The notes: generated by a model from the letters alone, not told the origin. A DNA stretch of 13,380 nt from CALFXN01 sp964451935 (GCA_964451935.1 CAYVKE010000090.1:1-13380); one strand, 5' to 3'. Positions 1-7,617 are shown, counted from the stretch's first letter. Translations and numbers: made by a program.

Positions 1-497
1 ATGATCCGCATCGCCGCGTCGCGTTTCGCAGGGTCCATCCTCTCTGCGGCGTCCCGCATCCCGACGGCGTCGCGTACAAGGTCGCCCGTCAGGAAGACGC
101 TGCGATGCCGTTTCCGCAGTTTTTCCGCCATGTGCGGAAACGCGGTCGCCACAATATCGCACCATTTCATCCCGCTCTTGGGACCGTACGCGTAACACAG
201 GAAGCGCGCCCCGTGACGCCGCGAGAGAAAACGTCCGAAGAGAAGATCGCCCCCCAACTGCGCCACGACATCGGCCGAACGGCGGGACATTTCGCGCAGC
301 GTCGCGGAAAACGAAAGCGGGCCGATCACCGCGTCAACATCCATGGACCCCGCGATCGCGCGTTCCCGGCCGCTCGCGTACTGGCACGGAAGGATCCACA
401 GGGTCACGGAATGACCTCGAAGCGCCAGCTCGGCCGCAAGCGGGCGGGTCCACCCCTGAAGCTCCCCGGGACCGTTCGTGAGCAGGGCGACTTTCAT
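1..497 (-). CDS. LpxB-like glycosyltransferase paralogue, N-terminal part (runs off left edge)
   Basis: 165 complete codons are visible before the window ends. ATG at 497 overlaps the lpxB stop codon in an ATGA junction, so translation is probably coupled. The protein begins MKVALLTNGPGELQGW, a beta strand followed by a Gly-rich loop, as at the start of a GT-B glycosyltransferase. By hand it aligns with the N-terminal domain of the neighbouring LpxB: QLGGDLLFGRFLSRRHG (80-96) sits where LpxB has its SPDF segment, CYAYGP (101-106) matches YIAPP, and FLTGDLVRDAV (135-145) matches WAGHPLVDEM. The LpxB signatures SGEASGD and SPDF are missing, so it is a diverged relative and not a second LpxB. 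Uncharacterised LpxB-related proteins are known in several phyla. Substrate and reaction are unknown; its position suggests a role in lipid A or another envelope glycolipid. The family call is moderately sure, the function is not. Confidence 0.75.
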   Translation of the reverse strand, partial: MKVALLTNGPGELQGWTRPLAAELALRGHSVTLWILPCQYASGRERAIAGSMDVDAVIGPLSFSATLREMSRRSADVVAQLGGDLLFGRFLSRRHGARFLCYAYGPKSGMKWCDIVATAFPHMAEKLRKRHRSVFLTGDLVRDAVGMRDAAERMDPAKRDAAMRI

Positions 498-1630
498 CGC
501 GCCCGCCCCGCGCAGAGTTCCATGACGGACGTCGCCCAGAGCATCGCACCCCCGGTCCGTCCCATGAGAGCCTTCGTTCGCGCGATTGCGGCGTCCGCAC
601 GCGAGCGAAACGAGGGCTCGGTGATGTATCCGCGCAGGCTTTCCCCTACGGCGGCGGACGTGGCGCGATATTGCAGGTGTTCCGGGTAGATCTGCTCCCC
701 CGCGAGAATATTCGGGAGCGAGACGAACGGCGTTCGCACGAGCAAACGATACAGCAGCGCGGAAAACCAGGAGATTCGATAGACGACCGTCATGAATTTT
801 CCGAGCAACAGCGCTTCGACCGCCGCAGTGCCGCTCGCTCCGGCGACCGCACGGCAGACGGCCATGAGATCCCTGCCCTCTCCCTCGAACACCTCGATAT
901 CCCGGGCCTCGGTCCGGATCCGTTCTTTCCAGACCCCGGGCAATCCGGGCGCGATCGAGAGCATGGGACGCGCTCCCCACGAGCGGCTTTCCTCCGCTGC
1001 GGCCAGAAGAAGCGGCAGGAGGCGACGAATTTCGCTTCCGCGGCTCCCGGGAAGGAAGGCAACCGGAATTCCCTTCGATTCGTCCGCGACGTCGCGAAGG
1101 AGGTCTTCGGGGGGAACGTAGTTCTTCATCTCGTCCACAAGGGGGTGCCCCGCCCACGCGCTCCGGACGCCGTGCGACAGCAGAAACTCGTGTTCGAACG
1201 CGAAGAGCGGAAGGCAGAGGTCCACGCGGGCGGCGAGCGCTTTCACGCGGCCCCGGCGCCACGCCCAGACGGTCGGAGGCGCGATGTACGCGACGGGAAC
1301 CGTATTGCCTCTCCGCCGGAGCGACGCGATCAGCGGAAGGTGAAAGTCCGGGCTGTCGATGACGACGACGCAGGAAGGCTTTCGGGCCTCGATCGCGTCA
1401 ACGATGGCGCTCCGCAGGCGAAGGAGCCTCGGCAGTGCGGCGACGGCGTCGCGAATACCGAAAATTCCCAGTTCGCCCGAGGAAAAAAACGCTTCGCCGC
1501 CTTCGGCCGCTCCCTTTTCGCCGAGCATTCCCCACGCCGGTTCGTCGCATCCGAGAACTCTGAGGGCGCGAAGAAGCGTTGCGGCGTACTGATCGCCGGA
1601 GGCCTCGCCGCAACTCAGAAAGAGCGACAT
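494..1630 (-). CDS. lpxB: Lipid-A-disaccharide synthase LpxB
   Basis: LpxB joins UDP-2,3-diacylglucosamine to lipid X, giving the beta-1,6 tetraacyl disaccharide 1-phosphate, at the inner face of the cytoplasmic membrane. The 378-residue product has the usual family length (about 380) and the GT19 signatures in order: SCGEASGDQY (6-15), IDSPDFHLPL (91-100, including the Asp of the SPDF motif implicated in catalysis), YIAPPTVWAWRRGR (115-128), GHPLVDEM (161-168), FLPGSRGSEI (192-201), SGTAAVEAL (266-274) and SLPNILAGEQIYPE (304-317). The ATG at 1630 has a GGAGAGG-type ribosome binding site and follows the lpxI stop by 16 bases. The downstream LpxB-like gene overlaps it by 4 bases. No key motif is missing. 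Confidence 0.97.
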   Translation of the reverse strand: MSLFLSCGEASGDQYAATLLRALRVLGCDEPAWGMLGEKGAAEGGEAFFSSGELGIFGIRDAVAALPRLLRLRSAIVDAIEARKPSCVVVIDSPDFHLPLIASLRRRGNTVPVAYIAPPTVWAWRRGRVKALAARVDLCLPLFAFEHEFLLSHGVRSAWAGHPLVDEMKNYVPPEDLLRDVADESKGIPVAFLPGSRGSEIRRLLPLLLAAAEESRSWGARPMLSIAPGLPGVWKERIRTEARDIEVFEGEGRDLMAVCRAVAGASGTAAVEALLLGKFMTVVYRISWFSALLYRLLVRTPFVSLPNILAGEQIYPEHLQYRATSAAVGESLRGYITEPSFRSRADAAIARTKALMGRTGGAMLWATSVMELCAGRAR

Positions 1631-1646
1631 TCACACCTCTCCCGGT

Positions 1647-2495
1647 TCACGATCCGACGGCGCTCCGACCTGGGTCTTCCGGAAAAACGCCGACGACGGA
1701 AACGCCATATCGGGACGCGAGCGCCGCGCACGCCTCCGGCTCGATGACGATCGTCCGCCCCGCCTCCACCGCGAGACAGCCGACGCCGGATTCGCGCATG
1801 ACCTCGAGCGTCGTCGTCCCGATGGTCGGAAGGTCGTAGCGCTCGTCCTGGTCACGGCGCATCATCTTGACCACGCACCCGCCCCCGTTTCGCAGGATCC
1901 GGCCCGCCCGGCGGATCATCTCGTCGGTTCCCTCCATCGCTTCGACCGCGACGACCGCGCCGTCGTGCGTCACGAGCGCCTGTCCGAAGGAAAGCGGGAG
2001 AAGCACGCGCAGGATGTCCACGCCGCAGAGGATATCGTTCCGTTCTCTCTCGTTCGGCTCCCGGCCGAAGAGGAACCCCTCGCGCGCGAGCAGGTCGGGA
2101 ATCAGATCCCGATAGGGTATGACCGGAACTCCGAATTTCTCCACCGCGGAGAGGACAGACGCCAGGAGCGAATGGTCGTCGCGCGCGTTTGCGGTCGCCA
2201 GGACACGCTGTAGGACGGGGTCGAGCTTCTCGGGGGAGAAACAGAGTTCTTTCGGAACGCGTCCCGCGAGAACAAGCGCGCAGACGCCTTCCGCCTTCAT
2301 GTCCGAAAGGGCCCATCCGAGATCGATGGAGGGAAAGGGCTTGACGACGCAGGGGATTTCGCCGAAAGATCCGGTTTCCCGACGCAGGGCGTAGACCACG
2401 GGGCGTCCGCCCCTTTCGGCGATGCGCCGCGCGATAAGCAGCGGCAGCGCTCCGTCCCCGGCGATAATCGCGATCGATTTGTCCACGTGAATCAT
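1647..2495 (-). CDS. lpxI: UDP-2,3-diacylglucosamine pyrophosphatase LpxI
   Basis: LpxI hydrolyses UDP-2,3-diacylglucosamine to lipid X and UMP, replacing the unrelated LpxH of enterobacteria. The 282-residue protein has the family landmarks: IAIIAGDGALPLLIA near the N-terminus (8-22), VLAGRVPKE (75-83), ARDDHSLLASV (104-114) and, in the C-terminal catalytic part, VEAMEGTDEMI (184-194), KMMRRDQDERYDLPTIG (210-226) and LAVEAGRTIVIE (241-252). The acidic residues of QDERYD fall where the catalytic Asp of characterised LpxI lies. I chose ATG 2495 because it forms an ATGA overlap with a small open frame upstream. Its GAGAGGA site abuts the ATG, and GTG at 2486 lies at better spacing (9 bases), so the true start could be three codons later. 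LpxI, not LpxH, next to LpxB is typical of several non-enterobacterial diderms. Confidence 0.95.
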   Translation of the reverse strand: MIHVDKSIAIIAGDGALPLLIARRIAERGGRPVVYALRRETGSFGEIPCVVKPFPSIDLGWALSDMKAEGVCALVLAGRVPKELCFSPEKLDPVLQRVLATANARDDHSLLASVLSAVEKFGVPVIPYRDLIPDLLAREGFLFGREPNERERNDILCGVDILRVLLPLSFGQALVTHDGAVVAVEAMEGTDEMIRRAGRILRNGGGCVVKMMRRDQDERYDLPTIGTTTLEVMRESGVGCLAVEAGRTIVIEPEACAALASRYGVSVVGVFPEDPGRSAVGS

Positions 2496-2590
2496 TCCTC
2501 TCTTTTCCGGCGCACGATGGGATACATCTTCGTCGATGGTTCCGCCGGACTCTCCGCAAAACAAACGCCGCGGGGCTTCGTCCGGCCCAT
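2492..2590 (-). CDS. Possible 32-codon small ORF between the permease gene and lpxI (or permease tail beyond an amber stop)
   Basis: This open frame fills almost all of the 107-base gap between the permease stop (TAG, 2605-2603) and lpxI. It runs from ATG 2590 to TGA 2494-2492, and the TGA overlaps the lpxI ATG as ATGA, the same junction type used elsewhere here. It is in the same frame as the permease gene, so reading through TAG would add a 36-residue tail. Predicted residues include MGRTKPRGVCF at the start and MYPIVRRKREE at the end; the product is basic and hydrophilic. About two thirds of third codon positions are G or C, as in the neighbours. Against it: no good ribosome binding site (only GGA two bases from the ATG), no recognised family, and a length that could arise by chance in GC-rich DNA. 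Confidence 0.3.
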   Translation of the reverse strand: MGRTKPRGVCFAESPAEPSTKMYPIVRRKREE

Positions 2591-2602
2591 GTTCCGGGCG
2601 GC

Positions 2603-3751
2603 CTAGTCGGCTTTGCGGACGAATAGCGCTCCAAGCAACAGGAACGTCACGTTCGGCAGCCATGCCGCAACCAAGGGCGGGAGGTTCCCCGTCTCGCCGA
2701 GCGCCCTCGAAAACGACATGACGACGTAATACGCGAACACGATGATGATGCACAGGCCGAATCCTATGCCCGACCCGCCGCGCCGCGGCGTCCGGACGCC
2801 GATGCTCGCCCCGAGAACGGCGAGAATCATCGCGGACCACGGAACCGAGAGCTTCAGATGAAAGAGCACCCACAACGGCAGGAGATTCGCCCCCTGCGCC
2901 TTGAGGATGTTGATATGCGCCAGCAGTTCGATCGAACTCATTTCCGCCGGACGGCGCGACGCCTTCTCAAGCTGTTCCGGCGAGAGGTTGAGCAGCAGGC
3001 GCTGCCGGTCGAACCGGAACAGAAGATTCACCTTTCCCGCGTCCGCGACCTCGAACACCTCTCCCTGCTCGACCCACCACTCTCCGCTCCTCCAGGTTCC
3101 GCGCACCGCCGTGGAAATACGCCGCAACTTCCCGGCGTCGAACTCCTGGACGAGAATATCGCTCATCAGCCCTTCGCGCGGACGCAGTTTCCCGAGGTAC
3201 AGCACCCGCTTGAGTTCCCCGTTCTGTTCGTCTTTCAGAAAGACGCGCTCCTTCAGGACGGACGGACGCTCCTGAAGGATCTCATATTTCATGAGATTTT
3301 CCGAGGCCCTGTTGGAGAACGGGACAATCGTTTCGTTCCCGATGAGCGACAGCATCGCAAGCACCGCGGAGACTCCGAGCACGGGACGCAACACCCGGCG
3401 GAACGAAATGCCCGCCGCCTGGATCGCGACGATTTCGCTGTTGACGGACAACCGGCCGAAGGTCAGCAGCGTCGAAAGAAGCGACGACATCGGGACCGTC
3501 AGCAGAATGACTTCCGGCAGACGGTACACGAACAGCCTCGCGACGACCATCAGAGAAACGCCCTTTTCGATAATGAGATTCGCGGCCTGAAAAAGAAGGT
3601 CCCCGGCTATGAAGATGATGGTGAACGCCATAATGCCGAAAAAAAACGATCCGGCCAGCTCGTTCAGAATGTACCGGTCCAGGATCTTCGCGCCCGGAAT
3701 CCTCCGGATTCCGTCGGTGACGGAAAGAGCCTTGCCCCCGATCGATTTCAC
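2603..3751 (-). CDS. lptF/lptG: LptF/LptG family permease of the LPS export ABC transporter
   Basis: This inner-membrane subunit works with the LptB ATPase to pull LPS from the membrane and pass it to the periplasmic Lpt bridge. The 382-residue product fits the family (about 360). It opens with the typical LDRYILNELAGSFFFG (24-39) and has three N-terminal membrane spans (about 33-55, 80-99, 119-138), with LSVNSEIVAIQAAGISF (101-117) as the family hallmark loop. A beta-rich periplasmic domain follows (about 150-265), then three C-terminal spans (about 300-318, 327-347, 360-378). GTG at 3751 was chosen because it makes a GTGA overlap with the kdsC stop and has GGGAG 7 bases upstream; longer in-frame starts lie inside kdsC. 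Sequence alone does not tell LptF from LptG. The single gene here needs a partner elsewhere or may form a homodimer. Confidence 0.93.
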   Translation of the reverse strand: MKSIGGKALSVTDGIRRIPGAKILDRYILNELAGSFFFGIMAFTIIFIAGDLLFQAANLIIEKGVSLMVVARLFVYRLPEVILLTVPMSSLLSTLLTFGRLSVNSEIVAIQAAGISFRRVLRPVLGVSAVLAMLSLIGNETIVPFSNRASENLMKYEILQERPSVLKERVFLKDEQNGELKRVLYLGKLRPREGLMSDILVQEFDAGKLRRISTAVRGTWRSGEWWVEQGEVFEVADAGKVNLLFRFDRQRLLLNLSPEQLEKASRRPAEMSSIELLAHINILKAQGANLLPLWVLFHLKLSVPWSAMILAVLGASIGVRTPRRGGSGIGFGLCIIIVFAYYVVMSFSRALGETGNLPPLVAAWLPNVTFLLLGALFVRKAD

Positions 3752-4293
3752 TTCCGTTCTCCCGTCGTTTCTCTCCGTGCTTCCGACGAAGCCTCCGGGC
3801 GTTTCGACTCCGCCGCAGGCGCTCCGTTGATGCACAGGATGCGCTCCGCGACGTCCCTGACGGCTCCGTACCCTCCCGGGTGCTCCGCGACGTAGCGGGC
3901 GGAGGCGCGAACCTCCCCGACTGCGTCCGCCGGCGCGCAGCCCAGGCCCACCCAGCGAATGCAGTCGAGATCGTTGAGATCGTCTCCGACGTAGGCGATT
4001 TCGTCGCGTGTCATCCCGAGCTTTTCCGCAAGTTCGACAAGGAGTCTGAGTTTGTCTTTCACGCCGTTGAAGAGGAGATGGATTCCGAGTTCTCCCGCGC
4101 GTCTCGCGGTGGACGCCGAATATCGGCCGCTGAGAATGGCCGTCTCCACGCCGGAAGCCCGGAGACGATGGATCCCCATGCCGTCGCGGACGTGGAAGCG
4201 TTTGAATTCGTTGCCGGAACCATCAAGAAAAATGGAACCGTCGGTCAGCGTCCCGTCGACGTCAAGCACCAGAAGTCGAATTTTCGCGCTCAT
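3748..4293 (-). CDS. kdsC: 3-deoxy-D-manno-octulosonate 8-phosphate phosphatase KdsC
   Basis: KdsC removes phosphate from Kdo-8-phosphate to give Kdo, the first sugar of the LPS inner core. It is a C0-type HAD phosphatase without a cap domain and acts as a tetramer. Visible motifs: DVDGTLTDG (11-19, nucleophile Asp11 and acid/base Asp13), the family stretch FKRFHVRDGMGI (30-41), LSGR (54-57, motif II), GVKDKL (77-82, motif III Lys) and VGDDLNDLD (102-110, motif IV metal-binding acids). Residues 157-181 form a charged tail rich in Glu, Arg and Ser beyond the catalytic core. ATG 4293 has GGGAG 8 bases upstream. The start lies inside the 3' end of lpxA (32-base overlap) and the stop overlaps the permease GTG. 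kdsA and kdsB are not in the window. Confidence 0.95.
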   Translation of the reverse strand: MSAKIRLLVLDVDGTLTDGSIFLDGSGNEFKRFHVRDGMGIHRLRASGVETAILSGRYSASTARRAGELGIHLLFNGVKDKLRLLVELAEKLGMTRDEIAYVGDDLNDLDCIRWVGLGCAPADAVGEVRASARYVAEHPGGYGAVRDVAERILCINGAPAAESKRPEASSEARRETTGERK

Positions 4294-5122
4294 CCGGCCG
4301 TCTCCCGGTCTCTTCCCGCTCTTTCACTGCGGACGCCCCGCCCGAGTGCCACAAAGCGACTCCTCGTTTCGATTCGCGGACGAAGTCGATGATGTCCCGC
4401 ACGGCGGCATCCGCATCGTCCGATTGCAGGGAATCCACGGCCTTCCGGAACGGGAGGCCGGAGCGGTACAGATGATGGTACGCATCCTTGATGTTTCTGC
4501 GTTGCTCCCTGTCATATCCCGAACGCTTCAGACCGACGACGTTCAGCGCCTCGATCTCGGCGGGATGACCGTCGACCATAAGGAAGGGAGGAATATCCTT
4601 CACGACCTTGCTGAGTCCCCCGACCATGCAGAGCTTTCCCACGCGCGTAAACTGGTGGACTCCGGCCATTCCCCCGATAACCGCCCCGTCTCCAACGGAA
4701 GAGTGCCCCGCGAAACCGGCCTTGTTCGCCACGGTGACGTTCTTTCCGATGGTGACGTTGTGCGCGACATGGACGCCTTCCATGAGGAAACAGCCGGCGC
4801 CGACGGAGGTGCAGGTCCCCACGCCGGTCGAACGGTGAATCGTCACGCTTTCGCGGAGGATCACGCCGTCGCCGATGCGGACCCACGTCTCTTCGCCCTT
4901 GAAGTCATGATCCTGGGGTTCGCCCCCAAGCACCGAGTTCTCCGCGACGGTGCAATTCCTGCCGATTTCCACATAGTCCCGGACGCGCACGAACGCCGCG
5001 AGTTTCGTTTCTTCGCCGATCGTCACGTTTCCGGAGATGACGCAGTACGGTCCGACCTCCACGCCGTCATGCAATACGGCTCCGTCAGCCACTATAGCCG
5101 TCGGGTGAACGAAAATCGTCAT
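4262..5122 (-). CDS. lpxA: UDP-N-acetylglucosamine acyltransferase LpxA
   Basis: LpxA carries out the first step of lipid A synthesis, moving a 3-hydroxyacyl chain from ACP to the 3-OH of UDP-GlcNAc. The protein is 286 residues (E. coli 262), with left-handed beta-helix hexapeptide repeats over about 1-185 and a helical C-terminal domain. Family marks: VHPTAIV (5-11), GGEPQDHDF (66-74), LRESVTIHRST (89-99), EGVHVAHNVTIG (115-126, catalytic His121 = E. coli His125), GVHQFTRVG (154-162), DIPPF (176-180) and GLKRSGYDRE (197-206). By hand alignment Gly169 falls at the E. coli Gly173 acyl-length ruler, which would allow a long chain; this is tentative. About 25 charged residues extend the C-terminus and encode the overlap with kdsC. 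ATG 5122 follows the fabZ stop by 6 bases. Confidence 0.96.
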   Translation of the reverse strand: MTIFVHPTAIVADGAVLHDGVEVGPYCVISGNVTIGEETKLAAFVRVRDYVEIGRNCTVAENSVLGGEPQDHDFKGEETWVRIGDGVILRESVTIHRSTGVGTCTSVGAGCFLMEGVHVAHNVTIGKNVTVANKAGFAGHSSVGDGAVIGGMAGVHQFTRVGKLCMVGGLSKVVKDIPPFLMVDGHPAEIEALNVVGLKRSGYDREQRRNIKDAYHHLYRSGLPFRKAVDSLQSDDADAAVRDIIDFVRESKRGVALWHSGGASAVKEREETGRRPDERENSTSGA

Positions 5123-5128
5123 GCGGGA

Positions 5129-5572
5129 TCATTCCTCTTTTTTCTTCAGTTTGTACGCCGCCATGAAGCTCATTTCCGCCTCTGCGGCGATGTCATCCCC
5201 GACCCGTCCGATCGTCCGGACCTTTCCCATCATCCCGCGCACCTTGATGAGTTCGCCCGTCGTGATCAGCTGATCCCCGGGACGGACGGGTTTGCGGAAC
5301 TTCGCCTTTTCGATCATGGTCAGGTAGGTGACCAGCCCCTCGGAACCGGGACGAAGCGCGAGCATCATCGCCGCCACCTGCCCCATGGCCTCCAGAACGA
5401 GAACCCCGGGCATCACGGGCTCCGAAGGGAAATGTCCCGGAAAGAAGGGTTCGTTGATCGTGACGTTCTTGAGCCCCACGACGCGGGTTTCGCTGTACTC
5501 CAGTATCCTGTCGACCAGAAGGAACGGGAATCTGTGCGGCAGGCTTTTCAATATCGTGTCGATATCGTACAT
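5129..5572 (-). CDS. fabZ: 3-hydroxyacyl-ACP dehydratase FabZ
   Basis: FabZ dehydrates 3-hydroxyacyl-ACP to trans-2-enoyl-ACP in fatty acid elongation. It competes with LpxA and LpxD for the same 3-hydroxyacyl-ACP, which explains its frequent place among lpx genes. The 147-residue hot-dog fold protein has LPHRFPFLLVDRI (11-23), the active-site stretch FFPGHFPSEPVMPGVLVLEA (43-62) with catalytic His47 and Glu61, and KAKFRKPVRPGDQL (89-102). Length and motifs are normal for the family. ATG 5572 has a very strong site, TAAGGAGG at 5588-5581, which includes the lpxC stop codon TAA and lies 8 bases from the start. This is probably one of the best translated genes in the series. Confidence 0.97.
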   Translation of the reverse strand: MYDIDTILKSLPHRFPFLLVDRILEYSETRVVGLKNVTINEPFFPGHFPSEPVMPGVLVLEAMGQVAAMMLALRPGSEGLVTYLTMIEKAKFRKPVRPGDQLITTGELIKVRGMMGKVRTIGRVGDDIAAEAEMSFMAAYKLKKKEE

Positions 5573-5585
5573 GATGCACGCCTCC

Positions 5586-6491
5586 TTATTGGCGAAGAGT
5601 AAGCGCCTTCAGGGCATGAACGAGACGGAGGTGCATTTCGTGTCCCGCCCTGAACGCGACGATGCGCGCCCTCACCGGTCGTCCGACGAGGACCAGGTCT
5701 CCGATAAGATCCAGCACTTTGTGTCGAACAGGTTCGTCCGGAAAGCGAAGGCCTCCCTTCGCCTGTATGCTTCCCGGATCATCTCCGAAAACAGTCGCGT
5801 TCTCAAGGGATCCCCCGCGGGCAAGTCCGCGCCGAAGGAGCGCTTCAATCTCGGAAGCCAGCGCGAACGTCCGCGCTCCGGCAAGTTCCCGTTCGAACGA
5901 CTCCGGGTCCGGTCGGATCGAAAACGCCTGTGTCCCGATATCAGGAATCGACGGATATTGAATGACGTAATCGATCCGGAAGTCATCCGACGGAAACGCG
6001 GCGATACACCGTTTCCCTTCCTCATCCGACAGGGCGATCGGGACAGGAGGGACAAGCGGTTTCGAATATCCGCCGCGCGCCTCGATTCCGGCGTCCCGCA
6101 TCAGCCGGACCCATCGCGCGGAACATCCGTCAAGAGCGGGAATTTCCAGAACGATTCCATCACCGTCCCGGGTCCCCTCCGAATCAACGGACACATCCGG
6201 GGCGTCAGCGTTCCCAACATGTATCGTCAGGGAATCCAACGCCAGACCTCCGACGGCGGCCAGAAGGTGCTCCGCCGTTTTCAACCGGACGCCTCCCGGA
6301 AAAAGCAGGTCCGTCCCCCGCGATGTTCCCGAAGGGACCGCGTCTTCTATAGCATATTCTCCCCGCCGGAAGACGAAATGTATCCCGTGGGCGCCGCGAT
6401 TCGGGGAAAGACGCACGAACGCATACGCCCCCGTGTGGAGTCCCCGTCCTTCGCAGCGAACCTCGCGGGCGATGGTCCGGCGACCGGTCAT
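5586..6491 (-). CDS. lpxC: UDP-3-O-acyl-N-acetylglucosamine deacetylase LpxC
   Basis: LpxC is the zinc-dependent deacetylase that commits precursor to lipid A synthesis. The 301-residue protein has the two-domain LpxC plan. REVRCEGRGLHTG (9-21) opens domain 1, and TAEHLLAAVGGL (72-83) holds zinc ligand His75 with Glu74 as the general base. ARTF (206-209) and SLENATV (228-234) are conserved in domain 2. RHKVLDLIGDL (256-266) gives ligands His257 and Asp261, and AGHEMHLRLV (282-291) gives His284. All catalytic residues are present. An extra stretch of about 16 residues (100-115) interrupts the normally continuous DAPEIP..DGS segment. ATG 6491 has GAGGG 7 bases upstream and lies 10 bases from the lpxD stop; longer in-frame starts run into lpxD coding sequence. 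Confidence 0.96.
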   Translation of the reverse strand: MTGRRTIAREVRCEGRGLHTGAYAFVRLSPNRGAHGIHFVFRRGEYAIEDAVPSGTSRGTDLLFPGGVRLKTAEHLLAAVGGLALDSLTIHVGNADAPDVSVDSEGTRDGDGIVLEIPALDGCSARWVRLMRDAGIEARGGYSKPLVPPVPIALSDEEGKRCIAAFPSDDFRIDYVIQYPSIPDIGTQAFSIRPDPESFERELAGARTFALASEIEALLRRGLARGGSLENATVFGDDPGSIQAKGGLRFPDEPVRHKVLDLIGDLVLVGRPVRARIVAFRAGHEMHLRLVHALKALTLRQ

Positions 6492-6501
6492 GGATCGGCC
6501 C

Positions 6502-7617
6502 TCATATCGCCGCAGCCTTCCCCCCGGAACGCGCGTCCTTCTCTTCTCCCGACGTTTTGTCCGAGGGCGAATCGGCCGGGAAGACGCCGGATTCGCCTTC
6601 AGCTCCTCTTTCCAGCCGTTTGACGCGGTCAAACAGGTCGGGAAGTTTTTCCATGAGCGCGTACACCTTGAACGTCTTGCGATGGTCGCGGGCCGGGAAA
6701 CCCGACACCGTCGTTCCGGGAGGGACATCTTTCGTCACTCCGGCGTTTCCGGCGATCTGGGCGCCTCTTCCGATGCGGACATGATCCTTGATGCCGCTTC
6801 GCGCCGCGAGCACGACTCCGTCTTCGATCACGACGCTGCCCGCTATCCCCGCCATTCCGACGATAATGCAGTCCTTTCCGATTTCGACGTTGTGCGCAAT
6901 GTGGACATGGTCATCGATCTTCGTTCCGTCGCCTATCGTCGTGTCGCCGATCGTTCCCCGGTCGATCGTGGTGCATGCGCCGATCTCGACGAACGATCCG
7001 ATATCGACGCCGCCGAGCTGGGGTATTTTCACATGTCCTTCCGGAGCGGGCTGAAAGCCGAACCCGTCCGCGCCGATGACCGTTCCGCCGTGTATCAGGA
7101 CATTCCGCCCTATCGAGCAACGATCCATGACCGCGACGTGCGGCTCAATCACCGTGCCGTCCGCGACGCGACACCCTCGCCCGACGGAGACGTGCGAAAG
7201 GAGACGGACCCCGGCCTCGATCACGGTTTCGTCGTCGATGCTGCAGAACGGTCCGACCCAGGAATCCCGATGCACGGACGCGTTCGACGATACGGAGGCC
7301 GTCGGATGGATCCCCCGCCGATCATCGTCCCGAGCGAGAAAACCGGCGAAGAAACGCAGAATATCCGGAAGAAGCGATTTGGCGTTTTCGAGGACGACGC
7401 CTTCGCGTCCGGCCCGGAAAAGAGCGGACGGGGCGATGACCATCGCGTCATCCGACAGCGCCTCCGCAATTCTTGCGTCCCAAAGAATGCATATGCTCTC
7501 CCCGTCGGCGTCTTTCGGAACGGCAAGCTTCCCGACCATTCGTTCCGGATCCCCGTTAACACGTCCGCCTGTGTCGCGGGCTATATCGGCAAGAGAGATT
7601 TTCTTCGACAGGTCCAT
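6502..7617 (-). CDS. lpxD: UDP-3-O-(3-hydroxyacyl)glucosamine N-acyltransferase LpxD
   Basis: LpxD adds the second 3-hydroxyacyl chain, N-linked, after LpxC, giving UDP-2,3-diacylglucosamine. The 371-residue protein has an N-terminal uridine-binding domain (about 1-100, beginning KKISLADIARDTGG) and then a beta-helix of hexapeptide repeats (about 104-305). Signature stretches are IGADGFGFQPAPEGHVKIPQ (181-200), IGACTTIDRGTIGDTTIGDG (212-231), HVHIAHNVEIGKDC (237-250, catalytic His242) and GVTKDVPPGTTVSGFPAR (293-310). A short helix follows, then a charged tail without family conservation (about 340-371). ATG 7617 has AAGGAGG about 6 bases upstream; an extension to 7668 would lack a site and cross into the 3' end of the preceding gene. 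The gap to that gene is 60 bases, the widest between 5 kb and 10 kb, and may carry a promoter. Confidence 0.96.
   Translation of the reverse strand: MDLSKKISLADIARDTGGRVNGDPERMVGKLAVPKDADGESICILWDARIAEALSDDAMVIAPSALFRAGREGVVLENAKSLLPDILRFFAGFLARDDDRRGIHPTASVSSNASVHRDSWVGPFCSIDDETVIEAGVRLLSHVSVGRGCRVADGTVIEPHVAVMDRCSIGRNVLIHGGTVIGADGFGFQPAPEGHVKIPQLGGVDIGSFVEIGACTTIDRGTIGDTTIGDGTKIDDHVHIAHNVEIGKDCIIVGMAGIAGSVVIEDGVVLAARSGIKDHVRIGRGAQIAGNAGVTKDVPPGTTVSGFPARDHRKTFKVYALMEKLPDLFDRVKRLERGAEGESGVFPADSPSDKTSGEEKDARSGGKAAAI

Noticed and set aside
671..1747. 358-codon plus-strand open frame opposite lpxB
   Set aside because: Very Arg-rich with no recognisable domain, and crosses the lpxB-lpxI junction.
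2545..2585. CCGGAC/GTCCGG hairpin between the permease gene and lpxI as a terminator
   Set aside because: The loop is about 29 bases, there is no T tract, and it would cut lpxI and lpxB off from the operon.
4052..5602. 516-codon plus-strand open frame opposite kdsC, lpxA and fabZ
   Set aside because: It spans three well-supported minus-strand genes and their junctions; the His-, Asp- and Arg-rich translation is a shadow of hexapeptide-repeat codons.
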